NCBI GenBank assembly: GCA_945860205.1
Contig: CAMARK010000026.1
Location: 1 to 50,253, forward strand
DNA: 50,253 bases
Source of the DNA: Reyranella massiliensis 521
GTDB lineage: Bacteria > Pseudomonadota > Alphaproteobacteria > Reyranellales > Reyranellaceae
Direction: 5' to 3'
Position numbers and translations under genes: made by a program. Below are positions 16,009 through 24,598 of this stretch, piece after piece; the first letter of the stretch is position 1; the number at the start of each line of letters is the position of its first letter. The notes beneath the pieces were generated by a model, which did no database searches, was not told where the DNA came from, and saw only the letters and a program-made list of their open reading frames with translations.

Positions 16009-16488
16009 ATGAACCACGACCGTTACGACGATCTGTATTTGCGCCGGATCCTGCGCGAGACGAAGACTATCGCGATGGTCGGCCTCTCGGCCAACTGGAA
16101 TCGGCCGAGCTTCTTTGCTGCGAAATACCTGCTCGACCGCGGCTACAAGGTCATTCCAGTCAATCCCGCCGCGAAGGGCCAGGAGATCCTGGGCCAGAAG
16201 GTACATGGCTCGCTCGACGAGCTGCCGGTGAAGGCCGACATGGTCGACATCTTCCGCAATTCCGAGGCCGCCGGGCCGATCACCGACGAGGCCATCAGGC
16301 ACGGCGCCAAGGTGGTGTGGATGCAGTTGGGCGTCGTGAACGAAGCCGCCGCCAAGCGGGCGGAGGATGCCGGCCTGAAAGTCGTCATGAACCGCTGTCC
16401 CAAGATCGAGCATTCCAGGCTCGCCGGCACCATCGAATGGCACGGCATCGCCAGCGGCGTCATCTCCTCCCGCAAGCGCACGCTTTAG
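16009..16488 (+). CDS. CoA-binding domain protein (YccU-like)
   Basis: A 159-residue single-domain protein with the Rossmann-like CoA-binding fold. It opens MNHDRYDDLYLRRIL and has TIAMVGLSANWNRPSFFAAKYL, the repeated PVNP element, DMVDIFRNSEAAG and VWMQLGVVNEAAA, the usual YccU pattern. The likely role is binding CoA or acyl-CoA; no enzymatic activity is established for the family. No Shine-Dalgarno sequence precedes the ATG, and the divergent OYE-type gene starts 15 bases away, so the transcript may be nearly leaderless. Five bases separate it from the first luciferase-like gene. Confidence 0.9.
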   Translation: MNHDRYDDLYLRRILRETKTIAMVGLSANWNRPSFFAAKYLLDRGYKVIPVNPAAKGQEILGQKVHGSLDELPVKADMVDIFRNSEAAGPITDEAIRHGAKVVWMQLGVVNEAAAKRAEDAGLKVVMNRCPKIEHSRLAGTIEWHGIASGVISSRKRTL

Positions 16489-16493
16489 CTGCC

Positions 16494-17498
16494 ATGAAGT
16501 TCGGCGTCTTCGACCACATGGACCGTGCCGGCGCCGATCTCGGCCGGCAATTCGAGGACCGCCTGAAACTCATCGAACTGTACGAACGCTCGGGCTTTCA
16601 CGCCTATCACCTGGCCGAGCATCACGCGACGCCGCTCGGCATGGCGCCCTCGCCCAGTGTTTTCCTGGCGGCGGTGGCGCAGCGCACGAAGACGCTGCGC
16701 TTCGGCCCGCTAGTCTACACCCTCAACCTCTATCATCCACTCCGCCTGATCGACGAGATCTGCATGCTCGACCAGATGAGCGGCGGACGGCTGGAGCTCG
16801 GCGTCGGCCGCGGCATCTCGCCCTACGAGGTCGGCTACTACGGCGTCGATCCCGCCACGGGCCCGGAACGGTTCGCCGAGCTGCTGGCGGTGGTCCTGAA
16901 GGGCCTGACCGAGAAGCGGTTGAACCACGACGGCAAGTACTTTTCCTTCAAGGACGTGCCGATGGAGATCCAGCCGGTGCAGCGGCCACATCCGCCACTG
17001 TGGTACGGCGCCAACTCGCTGGAGAGCGCCGACCGGCTGGCGGAGCAAGGCCTGAATGTCGTGGTCGGCATGAAGGCGGACGCTGTGGGCGCGTTCTCCG
17101 CCCGTTATCGCGCCGCCTGGAATGCGTTCGGCCACGACGAGGCCGCCCTGCCTTTCATCGGCCTCAGCCGCCACATCGTGGTCGGCGATACCGACCGCGA
17201 AGCGCAGAGTGCGGCCAAGCGTGCCTATGCGCTCTGGTACGATGCGCTGATCCATCTGTGGCGGGCCCATGGCGTCGGCCTGCCGCGGCAGATGATCCCG
17301 GCCGAGTTCGAGGGCGCCCTCGCCGGTGGCTACGTCGTCGCGGGCTCCGCCGCGACCGTGCGCGATCGTCTGAAGCGCGACAACGAGATCGCCGGCATCA
17401 ACTATTGCCTCTGCCGGCTCGCCTTCGGCGACCTCTCCTTCGAGGAGTCCAGCCGCTCCCTCGAACTATTTGCGCGCGACGTGATGCCCGCTCTTTGA
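16494..17498 (+). CDS. LLM-class flavin-dependent oxidoreductase (bacterial luciferase-like), copy 1
   Basis: A 334-residue TIM-barrel monooxygenase of the bacterial luciferase-like family, using reduced FMN (or F420 in some members) and oxygen. Features include MKFGVFDHMDRAG, the YHLAEHHATPLG segment with the family histidines, RTKTLRFGPLVYTLNLYHPLRLIDEI, SGGRLELGVGRGISPYE and QRPHPPLWYGAN. The start is fixed by homology with copy 2; no clear ribosome-binding site is seen and the upstream gene ends 5 bases before, so coupling is likely. No flavin reductase gene is nearby. The first 60 residues match copy 2 at 47 positions by my count. Confidence 0.93.
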   Translation: MKFGVFDHMDRAGADLGRQFEDRLKLIELYERSGFHAYHLAEHHATPLGMAPSPSVFLAAVAQRTKTLRFGPLVYTLNLYHPLRLIDEICMLDQMSGGRLELGVGRGISPYEVGYYGVDPATGPERFAELLAVVLKGLTEKRLNHDGKYFSFKDVPMEIQPVQRPHPPLWYGANSLESADRLAEQGLNVVVGMKADAVGAFSARYRAAWNAFGHDEAALPFIGLSRHIVVGDTDREAQSAAKRAYALWYDALIHLWRAHGVGLPRQMIPAEFEGALAGGYVVAGSAATVRDRLKRDNEIAGINYCLCRLAFGDLSFEESSRSLELFARDVMPAL

Positions 17499-17584
17499 TC
17501 CTTTAGCTATGCGTATTGGCAGGCGACTTTCTTCACGGTTGTATGTAAGATGGGTTGGCAACCCTCTGTCACAAATAGAAAATA

Positions 17585-18697
17585 ATGAAATTCGCCGTCT
17601 TCGATCACCTCGACCGGTCCGGCCCCGATCTGGGCCGTCAATATGAAGACCGCCTGCGATTGATCGAGCTCTACGAATGGGCCGGCTTCCACGCCTATCA
17701 TGTCGCCGAACATCACGGCACGCCGCTGGGCTCCGCGCCCTCGCCCGGCCTGTTCCTCGCCGCCGTTGCGCAGCGCACGACCACCCTTCGCCTCGGGCCT
17801 CTCGCCTATCCGCTTGGCCTCTATCACCCGCTGCGGCTCATGGAAGAGATCTGCATGCTCGACGTCATGAGCGGCGGCCGGCTCGAACTCGGCGTCGGCC
17901 GAGGCGCCTCGCCCTACGAGGCGGAGTTCTTCGGCGTCGAGCCCAGCACCGCCCAGGAGCGTTTCGACGAGATCCTCGAGATCGTGCTCAAGGGCCTGGG
18001 CGCCGTGCGGCTCGATCACGCCGGCAAGTTCTTCACCTTCAAGAACGTGCCGCTGGTCATGCAGCCCGTGCAGCGGCCGCATCCGCCGCTGTGGCACGTC
18101 ACCCGCTCGCTGGAGAGCGCAGATCGCCTAGCCTCGCTGGGCTGCAACATCGCGCTCGCCATGCCGACCCACGACGCCGGCAAATTCACCGCCCGCTACC
18201 GCGCCGCGTGGGCTGCCCTCGGCCGGGTGCCCGAGGACATGCCGTTTCTGGGCAACACGCGCAACGTGGTGGTGCTCGACAGCGACCGCGACGCGGTCGC
18301 CGCCGCCCGCCGCGCCTTCCATGTCTGGTACGACTCGATGGTCCATCTGTGGCGCGCCAACGGCGTCGATCTGCCCCGCCAGGTTTCTACGCCCGACTTT
18401 GACGAAGCCGTCGACCAGGGCTACATCGTCGCCGGCTCGCCGGCCAAGGTGCGCGACCGCATGCTGCGCGACCAGTTCGTCTCGGGCATCAACTACAGTA
18501 TCTGCCGCTTCGCCTGCGGCTATCTCTCGTTCGAGGAATCGGCACGCTCGGTGCGCTTGTTCGCGCGTGAGGTGATGCCGGCGCTGATGCCGGAAGACGA
18601 CAAGGATCCCGCCCACTCGGCCATCGGCACGCTGGCGCCGGGCCTGCGCTGGATCGGCGCCGAGGATCTTTCCGAAGTCGGCTTTCTTTTCCGTTAG
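17585..18697 (+). CDS. LLM-class flavin-dependent oxidoreductase (bacterial luciferase-like), copy 2
   Basis: A paralogue of the preceding gene, 370 residues, with the same order of motifs: MKFAVFDHLDRSG, YHVAEHHGTPLG, SGGRLELGVGRGASPYE, QRPHPPLWHVT. It carries an extra C-terminal stretch of about 30 residues after MPALMPEDDKDP that copy 1 lacks. The 86-base gap before it is unusually AT-rich and contains no gene; it may hold a separate promoter, since there is no Shine-Dalgarno match ahead of the ATG. Reaction and substrate are unknown. A tandem duplication followed by divergence is the simplest origin. Confidence 0.93.
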   Translation: MKFAVFDHLDRSGPDLGRQYEDRLRLIELYEWAGFHAYHVAEHHGTPLGSAPSPGLFLAAVAQRTTTLRLGPLAYPLGLYHPLRLMEEICMLDVMSGGRLELGVGRGASPYEAEFFGVEPSTAQERFDEILEIVLKGLGAVRLDHAGKFFTFKNVPLVMQPVQRPHPPLWHVTRSLESADRLASLGCNIALAMPTHDAGKFTARYRAAWAALGRVPEDMPFLGNTRNVVVLDSDRDAVAAARRAFHVWYDSMVHLWRANGVDLPRQVSTPDFDEAVDQGYIVAGSPAKVRDRMLRDQFVSGINYSICRFACGYLSFEESARSVRLFAREVMPALMPEDDKDPAHSAIGTLAPGLRWIGAEDLSEVGFLFR

Positions 18698-18733
18698 CGC
18701 CCACTCTTTCGCGAGCGCCAGGGCAAAGAAAAA

Positions 18734-18763
18734 CCCGCGGTCCGAATACTCCCGGACCGCGGG
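18734..18763 (-). terminator. Rho-independent terminator of the DegP-type gene
   Basis: A perfect 11-bp GC stem CCCGCGGTCCG/CGGACCGCGGG with an 8-base loop is followed, on the minus strand, by TTTTTCTTT. This is a textbook intrinsic terminator for the leftward protease transcript. A second, imperfect stem (AGCCGGC...GCCGGCT, 18852-18880) lies closer to the stop codon. Confidence 0.85.
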
Positions 18764-18896
18764 CTCCCCCTCCGTGACACGCCGTCCGAGGTTGTTCCGC
18801 CCGTTACGGCGCGCCTCCCTAAACTCAGGCCTTGCTCTTCAGATGCGACAAAGCCGGCGATGGTGGGGCCACCGCCGGCTCGTCGAGAGGTCCTTG

Positions 18897-20405
18897 CTAC
18901 GCCGCCCGGGGAGAGATAGCGACGAAGCGGGTCATGCCCTCACGATAGACTTTCATCAGCACCGGCTTGCCGGTGGTCTTGGCTTCCTTGAGCTTCTCGC
19001 CAGCCATCTTCGGGCTGTCGACCGCATCGCGGCCGACCTGCTGGAGGATGTCACCGGCCTTCAGGCCCTGGTCGTCCGCTGGGCTGCCTGGCTCGACCGC
19101 CGCCACCAGTGCGCCCGTGACCGCGACGTCGAGGCCGAGCTGCTTGCGTACTTCCGGCGAGATCGGCGCCAGCGACACCCCGTAGCTCATCGGCTCCGGC
19201 TTGGCGGTCTCGGCCGGCTTGCCGTCGGCCTTGGCCTTGACGATCGCGCTCTCTTCCTTTTGGTCGCCGACCTTGGCGGTGAAGGACAGGTCCTTGCCGT
19301 CGCGCCACACGCCGAGCTTGGCCGAGGTGCCTGGCTTCATCGCCGAGATCATGCGCGTGAGCTCCTTGATGCCGTCGATGTTCTTGCCGTCGACGCTCAT
19401 GATCACGTCACCCGACTTGATGCCGGCTGCGAGCGCGGGGCTCTCGGGCTGCACCATGGCGACCAGCGCACCCTTGTCGGCCTTGAGCGACAGGCTCTCG
19501 GCGATCTCCTTGGTCACCGGCTGGATCTGCACGCCGAGCAAGCCGCGCTCGACCCGGCCCTTGGCCTGAAGCTGCGATACCACCGGCTCGGCCTGGCTCG
19601 ACGGGATGGCGAAGCCAAGCCCGATATTGCCGCCGGTCGGCGAGTAGATCGCCGTGTTGATGCCGATAACCTTGCCATCCATGTCGAACAGCGGGCCACC
19701 GGAGTTGCCGCGGTTGATGGCCGCGTCGGTCTGGATGTAGTCGTCGAACGGGCCCGACTGGATGTCGCGGCCGCGCGCCGACACGATGCCCGTGGTCACG
19801 GTGCCACCGAGGCCGAACGGATTGCCGACCGCCATAACGGCCTGGCCGACGCGCACCTTGGAGGCGTCGCCGAAGGTGACGAACGGCAGGGCCTTGTCGC
19901 TCTCGACCTTGAGCACGGCGAGGTCGGTCTTCTCATCGCCGCCCAGCATCTTGGCCGGCAGCTTGGTGCCATCCGCCATCGTCACGGTGATCGAGTCGGC
20001 CTTCGACACGACGTGGAAGTTCGTCACGATCGTGCCCTTGGCGTCGACGATGAAGCCGGTGCCGACGGCCTGGCCCTTGTCGGCCGGGCGCTGCTTGCCT
20101 TGCGGCTTGCCGGGCTGGGCCGGCTGGCCGAAGCGCTCGGCGAAGCGCTTCATGAACTCTTCCATCTGCTTGTCCTGCGGACCGGACATGCGGACGTCGT
20201 CACTGTCGTCGCTGCCAGCCTTCATGGTCACGGCGACGTTGACGACCGCCGGGGTCACCTTGGCGGCGAGATCGGAGAAGTCCTGCACGACCTGCGGAGC
20301 GGCAATCGCTGCGGGCGCGCTGAACATCGGGGCGATAAGGGCGGGGGCAGTAAGCGCTGTGGTCAGCGCCAGGGCAGTTAGAATACGGCTCTTGGTCTTT
20401 GTCAT
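18897..20405 (-). CDS. DegP/HtrA (Do) family periplasmic serine protease
   Basis: Periplasmic protease/chaperone of envelope quality control, 502 residues. A signal peptide (MTKTKSRILTALALTTALTA, cleavage near AIAA) precedes a trypsin-like domain with triad His131 (TNFHVV), Asp161 (EKTDLAVLK) and Ser235 (RGNSGGPL). Two PDZ domains follow (about 290-380 and 410-490). A Gln/Lys/Pro-rich linker before the catalytic core (QPGKPQGKQRPADKG) resembles the Do/DegP Q-linker. ATG 20405 has AAAGGAGG at ideal spacing; a TTG two codons earlier would overlap that site. It is divergent from a two-component system, the arrangement often seen where the regulator controls envelope stress genes. Confidence 0.95.
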   Translation of the reverse strand: MTKTKSRILTALALTTALTAPALIAPMFSAPAAIAAPQVVQDFSDLAAKVTPAVVNVAVTMKAGSDDSDDVRMSGPQDKQMEEFMKRFAERFGQPAQPGKPQGKQRPADKGQAVGTGFIVDAKGTIVTNFHVVSKADSITVTMADGTKLPAKMLGGDEKTDLAVLKVESDKALPFVTFGDASKVRVGQAVMAVGNPFGLGGTVTTGIVSARGRDIQSGPFDDYIQTDAAINRGNSGGPLFDMDGKVIGINTAIYSPTGGNIGLGFAIPSSQAEPVVSQLQAKGRVERGLLGVQIQPVTKEIAESLSLKADKGALVAMVQPESPALAAGIKSGDVIMSVDGKNIDGIKELTRMISAMKPGTSAKLGVWRDGKDLSFTAKVGDQKEESAIVKAKADGKPAETAKPEPMSYGVSLAPISPEVRKQLGLDVAVTGALVAAVEPGSPADDQGLKAGDILQQVGRDAVDSPKMAGEKLKEAKTTGKPVLMKVYREGMTRFVAISPRAA

Positions 20406-20536
20406 GAACAACCTCCTTTGGGGGCCTCGGAAAGGAATATGGGGGGAGGCCGGTGGCGCCCGGATGGCCGTCCGATTGAATGTTTGTATAGTTGGGGAAC
20501 GTTGCGCCGGTGGTCGGCGCCAGATAGACGGGCGCC

Positions 20537-21214
20537 GTGAAAATCCTCCTGGTTGAAGACGACAAGCAAACCGCCGACTACATCGCCAAGGGTCTGCGCG
20601 AGCATGGCCACGTGGTCGATCATGCCGACAACGGCCGCGACGGCCTCTATCTCGCGACCGGCGAAAAATACTACGAGGTGCTGATCGTCGACCGCATGTT
20701 GCCGGCCATGGACGGGCTGTCGCTGGTCAAGGCGGCGCGGACCTCGGGCGTGAAGACGCCGGTCCTGTTCCTCACCACCATGGGCGGCGTCGACGACCGC
20801 GTCGCCGGTCTCGAGGCGGGCGGCGACGATTACCTCGTAAAGCCGTTCGCCTTCGCCGAGCTGCTGGCCCGCGTCAGTGCGCTCGCCCGCCGGCCGCCCA
20901 TCATGGCGGCGACGTCGCTCGCCGTGGGCGACCTCGAGATGGATCTGCTGGCCCGCACCGTGACCCGCGCCGGCAAGCGTCTCGACCTGCTCGCCCAGGA
21001 ATTCAAGATTCTCGAATACCTGCTGCGCCACGCCGGCGAGGTCGTGACCCGCACCATGCTGCTGGAGAAGGTCTGGGACTTCCACTTCGATCCCAAGACC
21101 AACATCGTCGAGACGCACATCAGCCGCCTGCGCTCGAAGATCGACAAGGGCTTCGACAAGCCCCTGCTCCACACCGTCAGGGGGGCTGGCTATGTCATCC
21201 GCGCGCCCGGCTAG
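20537..21214 (+). CDS. OmpR/PhoB-family response regulator
   Basis: DNA-binding response regulator, 225 residues. The receiver domain has the acidic pair in LVEDDKQ, phosphoacceptor Asp52 (LIVDRMLP), Thr80 (FLTTMG) and Lys102 (LVKPF). The C-terminal winged helix runs from about 130 to 225, with QEFKILEYLLRHAGEVVTR and the recognition-helix region NIVETHISRLRSKID. Translation starts at GTG 20537. It overlaps the kinase gene by 23 bases. The sequence resembles copper/heavy-metal-type regulators (CusR-like), but the signal is not evident. The 131-base divergent region to the protease gene probably holds both promoters. Confidence 0.95.
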   Translation: MKILLVEDDKQTADYIAKGLREHGHVVDHADNGRDGLYLATGEKYYEVLIVDRMLPAMDGLSLVKAARTSGVKTPVLFLTTMGGVDDRVAGLEAGGDDYLVKPFAFAELLARVSALARRPPIMAATSLAVGDLEMDLLARTVTRAGKRLDLLAQEFKILEYLLRHAGEVVTRTMLLEKVWDFHFDPKTNIVETHISRLRSKIDKGFDKPLLHTVRGAGYVIRAPG

Positions 21215-22598
21215 GACGCTCGCGCGGATCCTGCGTTCCGCCAGCTTCCGCCTGCCGCTGATCTATGCCGTGATGTTCATGGTCTCGGCCGGCGCGCTGC
21301 TCGCCACGGTCTACTATACGGCGACGGCGGCGATGCAGGCGGACATGGCCGCCGTGCTCCGCACCGAGGCGCTGCAGCTCACCGAGATCCACCGGCGCAG
21401 CGGCCTTGCCGGCCTCGCCGATCAGATCACCCGGCGCATGAACTTCCGGACCAAAGGGCCGATCTTCTATCTCCTGCAGGCGCCCAACCGCCGCGTCGTG
21501 GTCGGCAACCTGCCCGGCATGCCGCCGGTCAATGGCGTCATCGATTTCGTGCCGAAGCCCGAGGCAGCCGAAGCCGAGGCGGAGCAGCCGCCCAAGCTCA
21601 CCGGCTACGGCCTCACCTTGTCCGACGGTTCGTTCCTGCTGGTGGCCCAGGACGCCAATCGCCTCACCGATATGCAGAACGCCATCGTCCGCGCCTTCGC
21701 CTGGGCCGGCGGCCTCACGCTCCTGCTGGCGATCGCCGGCGGCGCCTGGCTCGGAAATACGTTCCTGCGCCGCATCGACGCCATCACCCGCACCAGCAAC
21801 GCCATCATGGAAGGCGACCTTTCGGCGCGCATTCCCGTGCGCGGCACGCACGACGAGCTCGACCAGCTCGTCACCAGCCTCAACGCCATGCTGGGCCGCA
21901 TCCAGCAGCTGATGGACGGATTGCGCCAGGTCTCCAGCGACATCGCCCACGATTTGCGCACCCCGCTCGGCCGACTGCGCCAGCACCTCGAGGATGCGCG
22001 CGACCGGGCCAAGACCACCGCCGACTACGATCAGGCGACCGACGCTGCCATCGAGGAGGCGGACGCCCTCCTCGAGACCTTCTCGGCCCTGCTGCGCATT
22101 GCCCAGGTCGAGGCCGGCGCGCAGAAGAGCGCTTTCGCCGAACTCGACTTCTCCGCGCTCGTGCGCAGCATCGGCGAGGCCTATCAGCCGGCCGCCGAGG
22201 ATTCGCGGCACAAGCTCCTGATCCGGGTCGAGGACGGCGTCATGCTCACCGGCGACCGCCAGCTCCTCGCCCAGATGATCTCCAACCTGGTCGAGAACGC
22301 GCTCAATCACACGCCGGAAGGCACCACGGTCTCGCTCGGCCTGCGCAAGCGCGACGCCGGCTTCGAGGCCGAAGTCGCCGACGATGGGCCCGGCATCCCC
22401 ACAGACGAGCATGCCAAGGTGTTCGACCGCTTTTACCGCCTCGATCGCAGCCGCTCGACCGCCGGCAGCGGCCTCGGCCTCGCGCTGGTCAAGGCGATCG
22501 CCGGCCTGCACGGGCTGACCGTGCGGCTGGAAGATCGCAAGCCGGGCCTCTCTGTCATCCTGAGCGGAGCGAAGGATCCTTCGCTGCGCTCAGGATGA
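21192..22598 (+). CDS. Sensor histidine kinase
   Basis: Membrane kinase partner of the preceding regulator, 468 residues. Two membrane helices (about 22-42 and 168-190) bracket a periplasmic domain of roughly 125 residues. A HAMP linker (about 190-245), the phosphoacceptor His253 in SDIAHDLRTPLGRL, the N box NLVENALNHTPEG (366-377), G1 DDGPGIP and G2 GSGLGLALVKAI follow. ATG 21192 has AGGGGGG seven bases upstream. Oddly, the last 14 residues (455-468) and the stop codon are supplied by a 48-bp palindromic repeat, so the native C-terminus has been replaced. The catalytic core is intact and the kinase is probably functional. Confidence 0.95.
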   Translation: MSSARPARTLARILRSASFRLPLIYAVMFMVSAGALLATVYYTATAAMQADMAAVLRTEALQLTEIHRRSGLAGLADQITRRMNFRTKGPIFYLLQAPNRRVVVGNLPGMPPVNGVIDFVPKPEAAEAEAEQPPKLTGYGLTLSDGSFLLVAQDANRLTDMQNAIVRAFAWAGGLTLLLAIAGGAWLGNTFLRRIDAITRTSNAIMEGDLSARIPVRGTHDELDQLVTSLNAMLGRIQQLMDGLRQVSSDIAHDLRTPLGRLRQHLEDARDRAKTTADYDQATDAAIEEADALLETFSALLRIAQVEAGAQKSAFAELDFSALVRSIGEAYQPAAEDSRHKLLIRVEDGVMLTGDRQLLAQMISNLVENALNHTPEGTTVSLGLRKRDAGFEAEVADDGPGIPTDEHAKVFDRFYRLDRSRSTAGSGLGLALVKAIAGLHGLTVRLEDRKPGLSVILSGAKDPSLRSG

Positions 22599-22600
22599 CA
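22553..22600. repeat. 48-bp near-perfect palindrome at the kinase/EamA junction
   Basis: Arms TGTCATCCTGAGCG (22553-22566) and CGCTCAGGATGACA (22587-22600) are perfect complements. Inside, AGCGAAGGATCCTTCGCT (22568-22585) is a perfect palindrome. Only the pair 22567/22586 (G against G) breaks symmetry. It supplies the last 14 codons and stop of the kinase gene and the ATG of the next gene. From memory, this TCATCCTGAGCG...GAAGGATC pattern is a dispersed repeat in many bacterial genomes; only one copy is in this window. Confidence 0.9.
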
Positions 22601-23506
22601 ATTGCTCCTTGGCTCTGGATCCCTCTTACGATCTTCGCTGCCCTGGCCCAGACCGTCCGCAACACCGCGCAGCGGCGGCTGGTCGACGACCTCGGCACGC
22701 TGGGCGCCACCCTTGTCCGCTTCCTCTACGGCATGCCGCTCCTCGCCCTGTGGCTCGGCCTCGTGATCGCCCTGGGCGGCCAGGCGATGCCACCCCTGAC
22801 GACGGGCTTCGCCGCCTGGGTGCTGGTGGCGGCACTCAGTCAGATGGCCGGCACGGCGCTGTTGCTGCGCGCCATGGCGGCCCGCAGCTTCGCCATCGGC
22901 CTCGTCTATTCCAAGAGCGAAGTCATCCAGGTCGCCCTCTTCTCGGTGATCTTCCTGGGCGAGAGCCTGTCGCTGGCGACGGCGCTCGCGATCGTGCTGG
23001 CGACATTCGGTGTCGTGCTGCTGTCGCCGCGCGCCCAGGGGACAGTGCTCGCGCGCAGCTGGGCCGATCCTGCCGCCCTGTTCGGCCTGGCCTCGGGCTC
23101 GGCCTTCGCCATCTCGGTGGTCGGCTACCGTGGCGCCGCACTGGCGCTCGACGCCGGCTCACCCTTCCTCGGCGCCGCCGGAACCCTGTTCTGGAGTCAG
23201 CTCACCCAGACCGTGCTGCTCGGCGCCTGGCTCGCGCTGCGCACGCCCCAGGTCGTGCTGGGTGCGTTGCGCGAATGGCGGATGTCGCTGTTTGCCGGTC
23301 TCGCCGGCGCATCGGCCTCGCTCGCCAACGTGACGGCGCTGGCGCTCGAATCCGCTTCAAACGTCCGAACGCTCATCCTGGTCGAGGTGCTGTTCACCTA
23401 TTTCGTATCCCTGCGCATCTTCCGCGAAGCGATCAGCCGGCGCGAGCTCGCCGGCATTGCGCTGGTCGTGCTGGGCGTCGGGATCATTTTCGCGACTTCG
23501 CGTTGA
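22595..23506 (+). CDS. EamA/DMT-family transporter
   Basis: Inner-membrane permease of the drug/metabolite transporter superfamily, 303 residues with about ten hydrophobic helices in two EamA halves (roughly 5-140 and 155-300). Visible are VRNTAQRRL in helix 1, IGLVYSKSEVIQVALFSVIFLGE closing the first half and LTYFVSLRIFREAISRRELAGIALVVLGVGII at the end of the second. The substrate is unknown. Its ATG lies within the 48-bp palindrome and overlaps the kinase stop (ATGA). The next in-frame ATG is deep in the protein, so the repeat appears to provide the start codon. Confidence 0.92.
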   Translation: MTIAPWLWIPLTIFAALAQTVRNTAQRRLVDDLGTLGATLVRFLYGMPLLALWLGLVIALGGQAMPPLTTGFAAWVLVAALSQMAGTALLLRAMAARSFAIGLVYSKSEVIQVALFSVIFLGESLSLATALAIVLATFGVVLLSPRAQGTVLARSWADPAALFGLASGSAFAISVVGYRGAALALDAGSPFLGAAGTLFWSQLTQTVLLGAWLALRTPQVVLGALREWRMSLFAGLAGASASLANVTALALESASNVRTLILVEVLFTYFVSLRIFREAISRRELAGIALVVLGVGIIFATSR

Positions 23507-23521
23507 AGGCATTGTCCGGGG

Positions 23522-24580
23522 ATGAAAGAACTCTTCGCCTATGTCGGCAGCTACACCACGCCGGAGCGCAACGGGCACGGCAATGGCATCAACGTCTATC
23601 GCGTCGACCGCCGCAGCGGGGCCTTCGCGCACGTCCAGCATCTGGGCGGCCTTGAGAATCCCTCGTTCCTGGCAATCGATCGGTCGGGGAGTTTCCTCTA
23701 TTCAGTGCACGGCGATCGCAGCGAAGCGACGGCCTTCTCCATCGATCAGCGCACCGGCCACTTGAGCCTGATCAACCGCCAGTCGACCGGCGGCTACAAT
23801 CCGGTGCATCTCGCGCTCGACTCCAGCGGCTCGTTCCTGGCGGTGGTGAACTACGGCTCCGATTCGCTGGCCGTTCTGCCGGTACAGAAGGATGGTGGCC
23901 TCGCCCCCTACACCACCCTCACGCCGGTCACCGGGACACTGGGACCGCACCGCGTGCAGCAGCGCAACATGGCGCCGCACCATATCCCGCTCGATCGCCA
24001 GGGCCGCTTCTTCTATGTGCCATGCAAGGGGTCGGACTGCGTCGTGGCCTATCGGCTCGATGAAAGACGCCGCGTGCTGGTCGAGGCCGCCCGCGTGACT
24101 GCCCGGCCCAGCGCCGCGCCACGCCACATCGACTTCCATCCAACGAAGGCGCTGGCCTACGTCCTCAACGAGCTCGATTCGACGATCACGAGCTACCGCC
24201 AGGATCGCCGCAGCGGCAAGCTCACGCCGCTGCAGACCGTTCCCGCGACCCCCTCAGATTTTACCGGCTACAGCACCGGCGCGGAAATCTGGCTCGATCG
24301 CCGCGGCCGCCACGTCTATGTCTCAAACCGTGGCCACGACAGCATCGGCGTGTTCGCCGTGGATGCCACCAAGGGCACGCTGGTGCCGAAGCAGTGGGTG
24401 CCGACGCACGGCAAGACCCCACGCTTCTTCGCCTTCGATCCGGCCGAGAAGCATCTGTACGTCGCCAATCAGGACGGCCACTCGATCGTCACCTATCGCG
24501 TCGGCCGCGACGGCCGGCTGGCGCCGAGCCCGGTCAAGGTGAAGGTCGGCAGCCCGGCCTGTATCGTATTTTCGCATTAG
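23522..24580 (+). CDS. Lactonase family (YbhE/Pgl-like) beta-propeller protein
   Basis: A 352-residue seven-bladed propeller of the 6-phosphogluconolactonase (YbhE) family. Repeated blade motifs include GGLENPSFLAIDRSGSFLY, GGYNPVHLALDSSGSFL, RHIDFHPTKALAYVLNEL and PRFFAFDPAEKHLYVANQ. Members hydrolyse 6-phosphogluconolactone or other sugar lactones, so the substrate is uncertain. It starts at ATG 23522, 15 bases after the transporter stop, with GAAGG and CCGGGG upstream. No signal peptide is seen, so it should be cytoplasmic. Co-transcription with the EamA gene is likely. Confidence 0.9.
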   Translation: MKELFAYVGSYTTPERNGHGNGINVYRVDRRSGAFAHVQHLGGLENPSFLAIDRSGSFLYSVHGDRSEATAFSIDQRTGHLSLINRQSTGGYNPVHLALDSSGSFLAVVNYGSDSLAVLPVQKDGGLAPYTTLTPVTGTLGPHRVQQRNMAPHHIPLDRQGRFFYVPCKGSDCVVAYRLDERRRVLVEAARVTARPSAAPRHIDFHPTKALAYVLNELDSTITSYRQDRRSGKLTPLQTVPATPSDFTGYSTGAEIWLDRRGRHVYVSNRGHDSIGVFAVDATKGTLVPKQWVPTHGKTPRFFAFDPAEKHLYVANQDGHSIVTYRVGRDGRLAPSPVKVKVGSPACIVFSH

Positions 24581-24598
24581 TCGCCGGGACCGGCGGCC

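Noticed and set aside
15994..16443. N-terminal extension of the OYE-type gene to 536 residues
   Set aside because: The extra part is antisense to the CoA-binding gene; ATG 15993 has a good ribosome site and matches the family start.
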